DNA of 64,000 nt from Prolixibacteraceae bacterium (GCA_023229575.1 JALNYZ010000009.1:62001-126000); one strand, 5' to 3'. Positions 9,446-18,758 are shown, counted from the stretch's first letter. Numbers and translations: made by a program. Notes: generated from the sequence alone by a model not told the origin.

Positions 9446-10993
9446 ATGATAAAAATGAAAGGTCTTAAACTCGTACTAATTTTAGCCATTACATCGGTTG
9501 TCTCATTTGCCGGCTGCAAAAAGAAAGATACGGGGCCAATAACAAATGCGTTGAAGATAACGGCCGCTAACGGAACGGTAGTAAAAAATCCGAACCAGGA
9601 AGTTTATGAAAACGGAGCCCATGTTCAGTTGACTGCAACCGCAAATGCAAATTATACATTTTCCTCGTGGGGAGGAGATGCCGCAGGTACTGCAAATCCA
9701 TTGACAATAACGATGGATGCGAACAAAAATATCGTAGCTAACTTCACGGTAAAAGTTGACACATACAGTTTAATGGTGACTGCAACCAATGGAACCGTAG
9801 CAAAAAAACAGGATTTAGCTGTTTACAACAGTGGGACTTCCGTTCAGTTATCAGCGATTCCTAATTCCGGATATACATTTACATCATGGAGTGGCGATGC
9901 CACGGGGAACGCTAATCCATTGACAATTTCGGTGAACGCAAATAAAAATATCGTCGCCAACTTTGCTGCAATACCTCATAATCTGGATGTGAGGAGCAAA
10001 GGGGCCAAAGGCGACGGTGTTACCGATGATACGGCAGCCCTTCAGGCAGCCGTAGACCAGATAGGAGGGACCAACGATACCGTATTTGTTTCAAATGGTA
10101 CGTATATGATCCATCCATCTGTACATCTTAATTTAAAAAGCAACATGACCCTAAAAATGGCGAATGGCGCTGTACTCAAAGCAATTCCGGTATCCTCTGA
10201 CGGTTATGCTGTTGTGAATTTAAGTAATATTCAAAACGTTACTATCATTGGTGGTAAGGTGGAAGGAGAAAGAGGTGGTCATACAGGCGCCGCTGTTGCT
10301 GGTGATGGACATGGTCATGGCTTTACCATTTTGGGAACTGACAATATCATGGTAAAGGATTTAACCGTAAAAAACTGCTGGGGTGATGGTATCTATGTTG
10401 GAAAAGGAACGGTCATGACCAAGAATGTGACCATTGACAATGTCATATCGGACAATAACCGCCGACAAGGTATGTCTGTCGTAATGGTGGATGGTATGGT
10501 CGTGAAAAATTCAGTATTTAAAAATACCAATGGAACAGACCCTCAGGCCGGCATTGATCTTGAACCAAACCTTGGGAATACGGTTAATAATGTCAAGATC
10601 CTCAACTGTCAGGTAATCGACAATGCCCATGCCGGAATCGTATTATGGGTATCCTCGGGTTTTACAAATACTTATGTAACAAATGTGACAATAGATGGAT
10701 GTACGGTTGACCGTAATATGCAGTCAGCGGGCATCGTTGCAGTGACTCGATCCCCAACCAATATTACCAACAATAAAGTCAGGAACAATGCCCATTATGG
10801 GTTGGTCATTGAGTCATCAAATGGCGCCATTACAGGCAACACCATTACCGACAATGGGAGGTGGGGTATCGAACTGCGTGCAGTGGCGCACGGTAACAAT
10901 GTTACGGGCAATACCGTTTTACGCAATGTTTCAGGTCAGATCGTAGACAGGACATCCGGCAATAATACCATTGTTCCTAACACAACAAACTAA
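9446..10993 (+). CDS. Lipoprotein with two InlB-type repeats and a right-handed beta-helix (pectate-lyase-3-like)
   Basis: Exported lipoprotein: Cys24 follows FAG in a good lipobox. Residues about 36-100 and 105-172 are two copies of the divergent InlB B-repeat (each Tyr-x-Phe-x-SW-x-GDA-x-G-x-ANP-x-T then KNI-x-ANF), probably acting as a stalk. From about residue 178 the segment DVRSKGAKGDGVTDD is the classic start of pectate-lyase-3/GH28-like beta-helix proteins, and N-rich helix repeats run to the end. Such proteins are lyases, hydrolases or epimerases of acidic polysaccharides; the activity here cannot be assigned. A close paralogue lies at 53009-54532. ATG at 9446 or 9455 are both possible. 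Confidence 0.85.
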   Translation: MIKMKGLKLVLILAITSVVSFAGCKKKDTGPITNALKITAANGTVVKNPNQEVYENGAHVQLTATANANYTFSSWGGDAAGTANPLTITMDANKNIVANFTVKVDTYSLMVTATNGTVAKKQDLAVYNSGTSVQLSAIPNSGYTFTSWSGDATGNANPLTISVNANKNIVANFAAIPHNLDVRSKGAKGDGVTDDTAALQAAVDQIGGTNDTVFVSNGTYMIHPSVHLNLKSNMTLKMANGAVLKAIPVSSDGYAVVNLSNIQNVTIIGGKVEGERGGHTGAAVAGDGHGHGFTILGTDNIMVKDLTVKNCWGDGIYVGKGTVMTKNVTIDNVISDNNRRQGMSVVMVDGMVVKNSVFKNTNGTDPQAGIDLEPNLGNTVNNVKILNCQVIDNAHAGIVLWVSSGFTNTYVTNVTIDGCTVDRNMQSAGIVAVTRSPTNITNNKVRNNAHYGLVIESSNGAITGNTITDNGRWGIELRAVAHGNNVTGNTVLRNVSGQIVDRTSGNNTIVPNTTN

Positions 10994-11005
10994 AAATCCG
11001 TTTAA

Positions 11006-11235
11006 AATTATTACACAGAGAAATTACTAGTTTTGAATGAAACTAAAAATAGCTTTAAAATTGTTGCCTGATCATCAAAACACTTGAGGAATCCCCGAGT
11101 GCACAGAGAGAAAAATCGCAAGCGATTTTTAAACTCAGCGAACTCAGTATTTTCTCTAAAATTTATCTAAAGACAAACATATCTATACTCGCTAAATTCT
11201 CAATTATTTGAAAATTATTCTCTGTGTTATTAATT
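11006..11235. repeat. MITE-like intergenic repeat with terminal inverted repeats
   Basis: A non-coding stretch filling the gap between the beta-helix gene and GH31. Its left edge reads TTACACAGAG (11011-11020) and its right edge CTCTGTGTTA (11220-11229), an inverted pair sharing an uninterrupted CACAGAG/CTCTGTG core inside AT-rich flanks. The centre has another CACAGAGAG, then a 9-bp stem AAAAATCGC / GCGATTTTT (11111-11119, 11122-11130), then TTTTCTCT. Nested inverted repeats with no reading frame suggest a small mobile or palindromic repeat. No transposase is near, and copy number cannot be judged from one window. Confidence 0.45.
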
Positions 11236-11260
11236 AAAACAGTCTCTAAATATAACTGAT

Positions 11261-12877
11261 ATGGCAAATAAAATTTTAACTCTATTTGTAATTATACTAT
11301 TAGTTACTAATTTGTCTTATGCCCAAACCCGGAATCCATCAGCAAAAATTACCCTTGAAAAAGGAGAGAAAGTATGGGCAGGGGTTATCAATGACGGTCA
11401 CCTAATGCCCTTTCAGGAAAATTATGTAATGGATTTTGCCGAGGACAATAAATACAACCAGCTTCAACCGCTGATTCTTACCAGCAAAGGCCAATACGTA
11501 TGGGGCAGCGAGCCCTTCAAATTCGATGTGGGGAACAACGAAGTCGTTATCACAGATCCGAATAATTCTGTAATTACTGGCAGATCAGGGACAACACTAA
11601 CAGAAGTGCGGCGGTTTGTTTCAAAGAAATATTTTCCTGCCAGCGGGATGCTTCCTGATACCATGTTATTTGCTGCACCACAGTACAATACATGGATAGA
11701 ACTTAATTACCACCAGAGTCAGGAGTCTGTTTTGAAATATGCCAGGGCAATTATTGCCAACGGATTACCTGCCGGTGTTCTAATGCTGGATGATTCCTGG
11801 CAGGAAGATTATGGTTTCTGGGATTTCCATCCCCGACGATTTCCAAATCCCAAGGAGATGGTGGATCAATTGCATAAAATGGGATTTAAGGTGATGGTTT
11901 GGATCTGTCCATTCGTTAGTCCTGACCAGACACTAATTTACAACCAGTTGAGCAGGGAGAAGGCATTTTTATTGGAGAAGACCAAACCAACAGATACCTG
12001 GGAATCAGTAACAAATCCTATTATGATCCGCTGGTGGGATGGTGTGTCAGCAGAACTCGATTTCTCGAACCCCGCTGCAATAAAATGGTTTAACAGTCAA
12101 TTGGACAGGCTGCAAAAAGATTACAATATTGATGGATTCAAATTTGATTGCGGCGACATGCTTTTTTATCCGCCAAATGCATTGAGCATGGGAAATGTTA
12201 CACCAAACCGGCATAGCGAATTATATGCCCAATTTGGATTGCGTTTTCCGTTGAATGAATATCGGGCCTGTTGGAAAATGGGCGGCCAACCGCTTGGTCA
12301 ACGACTAACTGATAAAAGACATACATGGGAAGACCTTCAGAAACTCATCCCCAATATGATCGTTGAAGGACTTTCAGGCTATACTTTTTCCTGTCCTGAC
12401 CTGATTGGAGGGGGCCTCCTCTCTTCATTTGCAAATCCTGACTCGATCCGTCAGGACCTGATTGTACGATCAGCCCAATGCCATGCTTTGATGCCAATGA
12501 TGCAATTTTCCGTTGCTCCCTGGAGGATATTGGATTCGCAGCACCTTGCGGCTGTAAAAAAGTGCGTGGAAACAAGGATGAAATTTACACCTTTGATAAT
12601 GAAGTTGATTCGGGAATCGGCAAAATCAGGCGATCCAATCCTGAGAAACATGGAATTTGTCTTCCCTAATCAAGGCTATGAATCTGTAACAGATCAATTT
12701 ATGATGGGCGATAACTTGCTGGTCGCACCGGTAGTTCAGCCGGGGACAAATGGAAGGAACGTTATTCTCCCCAAAGGAACATGGAAATCAGACGACGGGA
12801 AAGAATATAAAGGCGGAAAGTCGATTTTTATTAATGCCCCTTTGGAGAGACTTCCCTATTTTGAAAAGGTTAAATAA
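11261..12877 (+). CDS. Secreted glycoside hydrolase family 31 protein
   Basis: Predicted exo-acting alpha-glycosidase in the periplasm or outside the cell; the signal peptide ends at SYAQ. In the (beta/alpha)8 barrel the segment GFKFDCGD puts the expected nucleophile at Asp296, and FSCPDLIGGG puts the likely acid/base at Asp380. The strongly conserved MPMMQFSVAPW follows. At 538 residues it is short for GH31, with a reduced N-terminal beta-sandwich (residues about 25-130) and a short C-terminal domain. This short GH31 type includes enzymes acting on alpha-galactosides and other sugars, so substrate cannot be read from the family. It is a paralogue of 56901-58472 and lies 11 bases before the GH20 gene. 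Confidence 0.9.
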   Translation: MANKILTLFVIILLVTNLSYAQTRNPSAKITLEKGEKVWAGVINDGHLMPFQENYVMDFAEDNKYNQLQPLILTSKGQYVWGSEPFKFDVGNNEVVITDPNNSVITGRSGTTLTEVRRFVSKKYFPASGMLPDTMLFAAPQYNTWIELNYHQSQESVLKYARAIIANGLPAGVLMLDDSWQEDYGFWDFHPRRFPNPKEMVDQLHKMGFKVMVWICPFVSPDQTLIYNQLSREKAFLLEKTKPTDTWESVTNPIMIRWWDGVSAELDFSNPAAIKWFNSQLDRLQKDYNIDGFKFDCGDMLFYPPNALSMGNVTPNRHSELYAQFGLRFPLNEYRACWKMGGQPLGQRLTDKRHTWEDLQKLIPNMIVEGLSGYTFSCPDLIGGGLLSSFANPDSIRQDLIVRSAQCHALMPMMQFSVAPWRILDSQHLAAVKKCVETRMKFTPLIMKLIRESAKSGDPILRNMEFVFPNQGYESVTDQFMMGDNLLVAPVVQPGTNGRNVILPKGTWKSDDGKEYKGGKSIFINAPLERLPYFEKVK

Positions 12878-12888
12878 AACAGATAGTA

Positions 12889-14496
12889 ATGAAGTTAATA
12901 TTTTTGGTTCCCTTTCTGATTATTTCGCTGTGTGCGATGAAGGGGCCTTTAACAGCCGGTGAGGCTCCCAAAGGGATCCTGATTATCCCGATGCCTGGTG
13001 AGATTACCGTTCTCAACGGGACCTTTGTGATGAACGGTAAAACATCCATACAAGCCGGTCAGGACATACTTGTAAAGGCAGAACAATTACGGGCCTATCT
13101 TTCACCGGCTTCTGGTTACATGCTCCCGATTAATAAGATTATCTCCGGAGAAAATTTAATCGAACTTAAACTATCGAATGAACTATCATCCCTTGGAGAG
13201 GAGGGCTACAAACTGAATATAACCAATCAAAAGGTACTGATCACTGCTTATAAAATAACGGGGATATTTTGGGGTATTCAAACATTACGACAACTTTTCC
13301 CCAATGAAATATTGAGAGAGGCTGAAGTTGCTGGGGTTACATGGATGATTCCCTGTGTAAACATAGTTGACAAACCAAGGTTCAAGTGGAGAGGTTTGAT
13401 GATTGACTACAGCCGAACTTTCTGGAATACACGTCATACCAAAAAGTACATAGATGCAATGGCATTCTACAAAATGAATAGACTGCATATGCACCTTACC
13501 GATGACCAGGGGTGGCGCCTTCAGATTGACAAGTACCCTGAATTGACCGCAAAAGCTTCGAAATTTGATACCATATATCATGAGCCGAAGGAAAGGGAAG
13601 GGTTTTATTCAAAGGACGATATCCGCGAACTTGTGCGATACGCAGCGGCAAAAAATATAGAGATCATTCCTGAGATCGAAATGCCCGGCCACACCTCAGA
13701 AGTACTTTCCGTATTTCCCGGATTATCTTGTACGGGTGAACTTGTGTCAATTCATCCCAACGGGAAAGGAAAGGTTAATGCAAAGGAGTTTTGTGCAGGG
13801 AAAGAGGAAACATTTACGCTCCTTCAAAATGTGCTTTCTGAGGTAATTGAGCTTTTCCCTTCAAAGTACGTACACATCGGTGGGGACGAATGTGACAAAG
13901 CTAGATGGGAAAAATGCCCTTTCGACCAGAAAAGGATCAAAGATGAAGGATTGAAGGATGAGAACGAACTGCAAAGTTGGTTTGTAAGACGGATAGAAAA
14001 ATTCATAAACAGCAAAGGCAAGAAACTAATTGGATGGGACGAGATTTCGCAGGGAGGGCTTAGTAAATCTGCTACCGTGATGTTTTGGCGGGGCGGAAAG
14101 GAAAAAATTGTTTTGGATGCTGTCAATCAAGGAAATGATGTGATAATGACCCCTACTTCCCATTTGTATTTTGATTACCCGTACGGTGGAAAATATACAG
14201 ATTATCCGTACAATGGAATATCAACAGAGAGGGTTTACGCTTACGAACCTTGTTCCGGCATACTTAAAAATGTTAACCCGGAACACATTTTAGGGGTTCA
14301 GGCCAATTTTTGGTCCCATATTGACAGGACGGAGCCACGGATGGACCGGCAGATTTTCCCGCGCTTACTGTCGTTGGCTGAGGTCGGCTGGACGGAAAGC
14401 AAAAACAGGAACTGGGATAATTTCAGTTTAAGGCTTAAACATCAGTATAAATCATTGGATTTTTTGAATATTTATTATATGGACACCAATAATTAG
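12889..14496 (+). CDS. Glycoside hydrolase family 20 beta-N-acetylhexosaminidase
   Basis: Releases terminal beta-linked GlcNAc or GalNAc by substrate-assisted catalysis. An N-terminal GH20b domain (about 30-150) precedes the barrel. The hallmark HIGGDE carries the catalytic pair Asp333-Glu334, and LHMHLTDDQGWR is the usual substrate-pocket strand. A hydrophobic leader ends around LCAMKG; the Cys has Leu at -1, so lipidation is uncertain. The ORF is the usual core length with no added carbohydrate-binding module. It sits between GH31 and an MFS sugar porter with very short gaps, so products can be taken up directly. Confidence 0.94.
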   Translation: MKLIFLVPFLIISLCAMKGPLTAGEAPKGILIIPMPGEITVLNGTFVMNGKTSIQAGQDILVKAEQLRAYLSPASGYMLPINKIISGENLIELKLSNELSSLGEEGYKLNITNQKVLITAYKITGIFWGIQTLRQLFPNEILREAEVAGVTWMIPCVNIVDKPRFKWRGLMIDYSRTFWNTRHTKKYIDAMAFYKMNRLHMHLTDDQGWRLQIDKYPELTAKASKFDTIYHEPKEREGFYSKDDIRELVRYAAAKNIEIIPEIEMPGHTSEVLSVFPGLSCTGELVSIHPNGKGKVNAKEFCAGKEETFTLLQNVLSEVIELFPSKYVHIGGDECDKARWEKCPFDQKRIKDEGLKDENELQSWFVRRIEKFINSKGKKLIGWDEISQGGLSKSATVMFWRGGKEKIVLDAVNQGNDVIMTPTSHLYFDYPYGGKYTDYPYNGISTERVYAYEPCSGILKNVNPEHILGVQANFWSHIDRTEPRMDRQIFPRLLSLAEVGWTESKNRNWDNFSLRLKHQYKSLDFLNIYYMDTNN

Positions 14497-14500
14497 CAGA

Positions 14501-15853
14501 ATGAACAAAGTCCTTTTAAAATGCACTTTTGCCGTGGCGCTGGGCGGTTTGCTGTTTGGCTACGATACGGTTATCATCAACGGCGCCATGATGGACCTGG
14601 TAAAGTATTTTCGGTTAACCCCCCAAATGCAGGGATGGACCGTCAGTTCGGCTTTGGTAGGGTGCATCCTGGGTACCATGCTGATCGGCAAAATAGGTGA
14701 CAGGTACGGTGCAAAGCTGATGCTTCAAATATCGGCGATCATGTTTTTTGCCTCTTCGGTGGGATGCGGTATTGCTACAGACATCAGCATCTTCATTCTG
14801 TTCCGGTTTATCGGCGGTTTGGCCATTGGCGCATCTTCAGTGCTTTGTACTACCTACATTGCCGAAATCTCGCCTCCCAAACACAGGGGATTATTGGCCG
14901 GTACTTTTCAATTGGCCATTGTAGTCGGGATTTTGTTGTCGCTGATTTCCAATTATTTATTGCTCAATATTGGCGAACAGAACTGGCGCTGGATGCTTTA
15001 CAGCGGTGCTGTTCCCGCGGTAGCCTTTTACCTGATGCTTTTGATTATCAGGAATAGTCCGCGATGGTTGGTAAAAAAGGGGCGGATTGGGGAGGCCGGG
15101 AAAAATATTGAAGATTTATCCTCCCACGAGATTGATTCGGACCAAACGATTCTCGAAATCCAGGAATCTATCCGGAATGAAAAAATTGGCGAAAGGATTA
15201 ACCTGTTCAAAAGGCCATTCCGCAAAATAATCCTTATTGGGATATTTGTTGGCATTTTTAACCAGCTGACTGGTATCGGGGTGGTATTTTATTATTCTGC
15301 CCAGATTTTCAGTATTGCCGGTTTTTCCAATGACTCCTCGATGGCGCAGAGTGTCATTTTGGGCCTGACAAATTTGGTGTTTACCCTCGTTGCCATGGCA
15401 ATCATTGACAAAGTAGGAAGAAAGAAAATCCTGCTCTTTGGACAAATGGGGATGGTGTTAGTACTAGGCTTGTTTGGCTACGGGCTGCTTACCGGGGATA
15501 TCAGGGGATATTGGCTGGTTGCCTTGCTGGTGGCATACATCGCGTTCTTTGCTTCATCGCAGGGAGCTGTAGTATGGGTGTTGTTGTCCGAAATGTTCCC
15601 GAACATCATACGCGCAAGAGGCGCTTCTGTAGGCTCATTGGCGAATTGGATGATCAGTGCAGGGCTAAATTTTTTCTTTCCGGTGGTAATCGGATTTTTT
15701 GGGACAACCCAAGCCGCACAAAAGTTGGGGTTAAGTTATGCTTTTATCTTTTTGGCAGTGGTCTCCTTCGTTGGGTTTGTATATTTAAAAAAATACATCA
15801 TTGAGACCAAAGGGAAAACGCTCGAACAAATTGAAAAGGAAGTACTTTATTAA
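14501..15853 (+). CDS. MFS sugar porter (proton symporter type)
   Basis: Inner-membrane monosaccharide importer of the XylE/GalP class. Twelve membrane segments can be traced in 450 residues. Family signatures are GLLFGYDTVIINGA in TM1, GKIGDRYGAK between TM2 and TM3, NSPRWL after TM6, QLTGIGVVFYYSAQIF in TM7 and ETKGKTLEQIE at the C-terminus. The start is 5 bases after the GH20 stop and the UroD-family gene follows after 18 bases, so it belongs to the same operon and probably imports the sugar released by the GH31 or GH20. The sugar is not known. Confidence 0.93.
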   Translation: MNKVLLKCTFAVALGGLLFGYDTVIINGAMMDLVKYFRLTPQMQGWTVSSALVGCILGTMLIGKIGDRYGAKLMLQISAIMFFASSVGCGIATDISIFILFRFIGGLAIGASSVLCTTYIAEISPPKHRGLLAGTFQLAIVVGILLSLISNYLLLNIGEQNWRWMLYSGAVPAVAFYLMLLIIRNSPRWLVKKGRIGEAGKNIEDLSSHEIDSDQTILEIQESIRNEKIGERINLFKRPFRKIILIGIFVGIFNQLTGIGVVFYYSAQIFSIAGFSNDSSMAQSVILGLTNLVFTLVAMAIIDKVGRKKILLFGQMGMVLVLGLFGYGLLTGDIRGYWLVALLVAYIAFFASSQGAVVWVLLSEMFPNIIRARGASVGSLANWMISAGLNFFFPVVIGFFGTTQAAQKLGLSYAFIFLAVVSFVGFVYLKKYIIETKGKTLEQIEKEVLY

Positions 15854-15871
15854 ACGATTAAAGATATCGAC

Positions 15872-16894
15872 ATGAACGGCTACGAAAGAATATGTGCTGC
15901 ACTAAAAGGCGAAAAGCCTGATAAAACCCCCATCATGCTCCATAATTTTATGCTGGCAGCCAGGGAGCATGGTATATCCATGGAGCAATACCGCAACAGT
16001 CCAAAGGCTATCGCAGAAACATTTATTGCTGCAATGGACAAATATCAATACGATGGTATTCTTGTTGATATCGACACGGTCACCCTTGCCGGGGCGGTTG
16101 GTGTCCCGGTCGATTTTCCTGTTAATGACCCTGCGCGGTCACACATTGGCAATTTGGCAAACCTGGAAGATGTTGTTCATCTGAAGCCGGTACGAGTGGA
16201 AGATTACAGGTACATTCAAATTTGGTTGGAGGCAGTCCGTCTTTTAAAAACGTATTACAAAGATGAAATTCATATTCGTGGAAACTGCGACCAATCCCCA
16301 TTCTCGTTGGCAAGCATGATGAGGGGGCCACAAAACTGGATGCTGGATTTGATGATGGGGAGTGAAGGGCAAATTGATGCGTTACTTGAGTATTGTACGG
16401 ATGCAGGTTCCCAATTTATCAAATTGATGGCCCAAACCGGCTGTGATATGGTTTCAAATGGCGATAGTCCGGCAGGCCCCGAAATGATTTCGCCTGAAAT
16501 GTATTTAAAATACGCGATGCCTTATGAAAAGAGAATTGTTGAAGTTGCCCACAATGCGGGTATCGCGTATACATTGCACATCTGTGGCAATACCGATGTT
16601 ATCCTGGAATACATGCTATTGACCGGGGCCGATGCTTTTGAATTGGATTATAAAACAGACATTGGCAGGATATACCACACATTGCACAACACAAACACTT
16701 TCATTGGAAACATTGACCCAAGCGGTGTTTTGGCCATGGGAACTGAAGATTTGGTCAGGATAAAAACGATGGAGTTGTTGTCCGTCTATAAAGGTTCAAA
16801 TCGTTTCATCCTGAATGCCGGTTGCGCAATTCCCCCGACTACACCTTCCGGGAACCTGAAAATGATGATTGAAACCGCGAGAAATTTCGGATAA
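15872..16894 (+). CDS. UroD-superfamily protein, MtaA-like zinc methyltransferase type
   Basis: A uroporphyrinogen-decarboxylase fold of 340 residues, but not HemE: the HemE substrate-binding Arg motif near the N-terminus is absent. Instead there is His236-x-Cys238 (LHICGN) and Cys318 (NAGCAIPPTTP), the H-x-C-xn-C zinc site of MtaA/CmuA corrinoid methyltransferases. Family knowledge therefore points to methyl transfer to or from a thiol or cobalamin. No corrinoid protein or activase is in view. No signal peptide: cytoplasmic. Last gene of the block; no clear terminator follows. Its role in a glycan operon is unclear; handling of O-methyl groups is a guess. Confidence 0.8.
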   Translation: MNGYERICAALKGEKPDKTPIMLHNFMLAAREHGISMEQYRNSPKAIAETFIAAMDKYQYDGILVDIDTVTLAGAVGVPVDFPVNDPARSHIGNLANLEDVVHLKPVRVEDYRYIQIWLEAVRLLKTYYKDEIHIRGNCDQSPFSLASMMRGPQNWMLDLMMGSEGQIDALLEYCTDAGSQFIKLMAQTGCDMVSNGDSPAGPEMISPEMYLKYAMPYEKRIVEVAHNAGIAYTLHICGNTDVILEYMLLTGADAFELDYKTDIGRIYHTLHNTNTFIGNIDPSGVLAMGTEDLVRIKTMELLSVYKGSNRFILNAGCAIPPTTPSGNLKMMIETARNFG

Positions 16895-16990
16895 AAAAAT
16901 AAGGCTTACGAACATCCTAGAAGTCCCATAGGAATAAATGCTGGAATCGCAAATTTTCGGATGAATCTTAGAAAAATGCGCCCAGCCACA

Positions 16991-17023
16991 TTTGTATTTC
17001 ACAAAATCTTAATGCTACATTTG
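16991..17023 (+). promoter_or_regulatory. Consensus Bacteroidota promoter before the ECF sigma gene
   Basis: TTTG (16991-16994), 21 nt, then TACATTTG (17016-17023) matches the housekeeping promoter TTTG-N19-21-TAnnTTTG exactly. The predicted start is roughly 55 bases before the sigma ATG, so this sigma factor appears to be made constitutively, as expected when control is post-translational through FecR. Confidence 0.75.
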
Positions 17024-17084
17024 TTAAGTCTAAATAATGATTAATGAAAGTTCATTATTTTTTAGGGAATTTAATTCGGGATGA

Positions 17085-17651
17085 ATGGAGGAAGAGCTAA
17101 AAATATGGGAAAAAATCCGGAATGGTGATACCATGGCTCTAAAGGTATTACACGACAGGTACTATTACCAGTTGTACCTGTTTGGTAAAAAATTATGCGA
17201 CAATCGCTCTGTTCTTGACGAGGTTGTTTCAGACTGTTTCATTAAACTTTGGACTAAACGCAACGATCTGGTAATCGAACGATCTGTCAAATCGTATCTG
17301 TTTTTGATGTTGCATAACGGATTGATTGATGTACTACGCAGAAAGGACCATACCCTTTATTTGGAAGAAGGCGCCATGCCCGATCTGCCTGATGAAGGGA
17401 TGCACAGCGAGCTGGATCTTTACGCAAGGCTCTACAAGGCGCTGGAAAAGCTCCCCGATCAACGTTGCCGGATCCTTGAACTGGCAGTATTCGAATCGTG
17501 TAGCTATGCCGGGATAGCGGAGAAGCTCAATATTTCGGTAAATACGGTAAAGACCCAAATGGGGCGCGCTTACAGGTTTCTTAAAAATGAACTGGATCCC
17601 AAATCGTTGCAGTTGTTGTTTATACTCAAAGCCCTCAATAAGAAATGCTAA
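17085..17651 (+). CDS. ECF RNA polymerase sigma factor (FecI-like, Bacteroidota type)
   Basis: 188 residues with sigma region 2 (about 20-90, including SDCFIKLWTKR) and region 4 helix-turn-helix (about 125-175, SYAGIAEKLNISVNTVKTQMGRAYRFLK). Such factors read susCD promoters when FecR releases them. The expected FecR gene does not follow; it lies more than 5 kb away at 22890, separated by a GntR regulator and a catabolic cassette. The stop falls one base from the stop of the convergent GntR gene. ATG at 17085 is preceded by GGGATGAATG; an overlapping ATG at 17081 is out of frame. Confidence 0.93.
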   Translation: MEEELKIWEKIRNGDTMALKVLHDRYYYQLYLFGKKLCDNRSVLDEVVSDCFIKLWTKRNDLVIERSVKSYLFLMLHNGLIDVLRRKDHTLYLEEGAMPDLPDEGMHSELDLYARLYKALEKLPDQRCRILELAVFESCSYAGIAEKLNISVNTVKTQMGRAYRFLKNELDPKSLQLLFILKALNKKC

Positions 17652-17652
17652 C

Positions 17653-18687
17653 CTAAAATGAATTTCGCCGGATAATTCGGAATGGGTTTTTAATTTTGTC
17701 CTTTTTTTTGCTGAATATCAGATCTGCAATTGTTTTTCCCATAAATTGAAAGTCAGTGCTGATCACTGTAATCCCATCTTCCAGAACTTCTTTCAGGACT
17801 ACTTCATTATAAGCTATAAGTCCGATATCAACACCTATTTTGAACTCCTTTCCCCGACATATTTTGATAAAATCGGCCAGATCATCATCGTCGATTACTA
17901 TATACAAGTCTTTATATTCAAGTTCTACGTGAGAGGTACCTAAAACCATATCATGGTGCAACAGGTGTTGTGTGCAGAATTTCTCAAAGCCGGTGATGAT
18001 CTCAAAATTAGATGTGGGATCTAATGGAAAAACAAGGATCAACCGGTGGTAATTTTTGATTTCATCCAGCACCTTTGTCAGCGACTCCTGTATGTCATTT
18101 TCGAAATCTTCGTAAATAACCGGATACGGATGTTCAATAAAATCAACATCCTTATTAACCAGAACTAGTTTTTCTTGAGGAATGAGTTTAAATGTGTCGT
18201 TAACCAACTTATTGTATTCAAAAAAGAAGGGCATGATCACGTAAAAATCATAGGCATTCAGGTTGGCCTTGATGATGTTATTGAAACGTTGTGCATCGTA
18301 ATTGTGAACCTGGAGGTCAATAATTGCTTTGGTATTCATCGCATTGATAAACGCATTATAGATGATCTTTTTATAAGCCGTCATCTTATTGAAAACAAGC
18401 AATATCCGAAGTGGCGCCTCTCCATATTTCCCTTTAATAAAGAAACCCTTTCCAGGAACCGATTCGATGATGCCACGGTCCCGTAATTCTATGTAAGCAC
18501 GCTGCACCGTATCTTTTGACAAGAGGTACTCAAAACTCAGGTCATTCAGGGAAGGCAGACGATCACCAATTTTTAAAAGTCCACTGTTAATTCCGTTGAT
18601 CACAGAGTTGACTATCTGTCTGGATTTGGATTCTTTTCCCAGATCATTGATTTTGAAAACAGACTTTAATATGTCCAAATTATTCAT
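17653..18687 (-). CDS. GntR-family regulator with a LacI-like sugar-binding domain
   Basis: The only minus-strand protein gene. Residues about 10-78 form a GntR winged helix (SGLLKIGDRLPSLNDLS, then KDTVQRAYIELRDRGIIES and GKGFFI). From about residue 90 the chain (LRILLVFNKMTAYKKIIYNAF, YDFYVIMPFF) looks like a periplasmic-binding-protein/LacI effector domain, the architecture used by Bacteroidota GntR sugar regulators such as FucR. It is divergent from the dehydrogenase operon starting at 18821, and the shared 133-bp gap has two dyads, so it most likely controls that cassette and itself. Inducer unknown, probably a sugar or polyol intermediate. Confidence 0.88.
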   Translation of the reverse strand: MNNLDILKSVFKINDLGKESKSRQIVNSVINGINSGLLKIGDRLPSLNDLSFEYLLSKDTVQRAYIELRDRGIIESVPGKGFFIKGKYGEAPLRILLVFNKMTAYKKIIYNAFINAMNTKAIIDLQVHNYDAQRFNNIIKANLNAYDFYVIMPFFFEYNKLVNDTFKLIPQEKLVLVNKDVDFIEHPYPVIYEDFENDIQESLTKVLDEIKNYHRLILVFPLDPTSNFEIITGFEKFCTQHLLHHDMVLGTSHVELEYKDLYIVIDDDDLADFIKICRGKEFKIGVDIGLIAYNEVVLKEVLEDGITVISTDFQFMGKTIADLIFSKKKDKIKNPFRIIRRNSF

Positions 18688-18689
18688 GA

Positions 18690-18709
18690 TCAGTACAGTT
18701 CAGTACGGT
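18690..18709. repeat. 10-bp tandem direct repeat in the GntR leader
   Basis: TCAGTACAGT is followed at once by TCAGTACGGT (9 of 10 identical), just upstream of the GntR start codon. One helical turn per repeat suits a protein-binding site, but the position between start codon and predicted promoter leaves its role open. Confidence 0.4.
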
Positions 18710-18726
18710 TAAATAAACTTCGATTC

Positions 18727-18741
18727 TTACCATTGTGGTAA
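18727..18741. promoter_or_regulatory. Dyad TTACCA-N3-TGGTAA in the divergent regulatory region
   Basis: A perfect 15-bp palindromic site (TTACCATTGTGGTAA) midway between the GntR gene and the dehydrogenase operon. Size and symmetry fit a GntR-type dimer operator; assignment to the neighbouring regulator is inferred from position. Confidence 0.5.
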
Positions 18742-18758
18742 CAAATCACACTTCCTGG

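Noticed and set aside
9446..10993. Internalin or adhesin role suggested by the InlB-type repeats
   Set aside because: Only the B-repeat stalk is present; there are no leucine-rich repeats, and the functional part is a beta-helix.
11111..11130. AAAAATCGC-AA-GCGATTTTT as terminator of the first beta-helix gene
   Set aside because: It lies over 100 bases past the stop and inside a larger set of nested inverted repeats; the T-run is only the stem arm.
15872..16894. Haem-biosynthesis uroporphyrinogen decarboxylase (hemE)
   Set aside because: HemE substrate residues are missing and the H-x-C-xn-C methyltransferase zinc motif is present.
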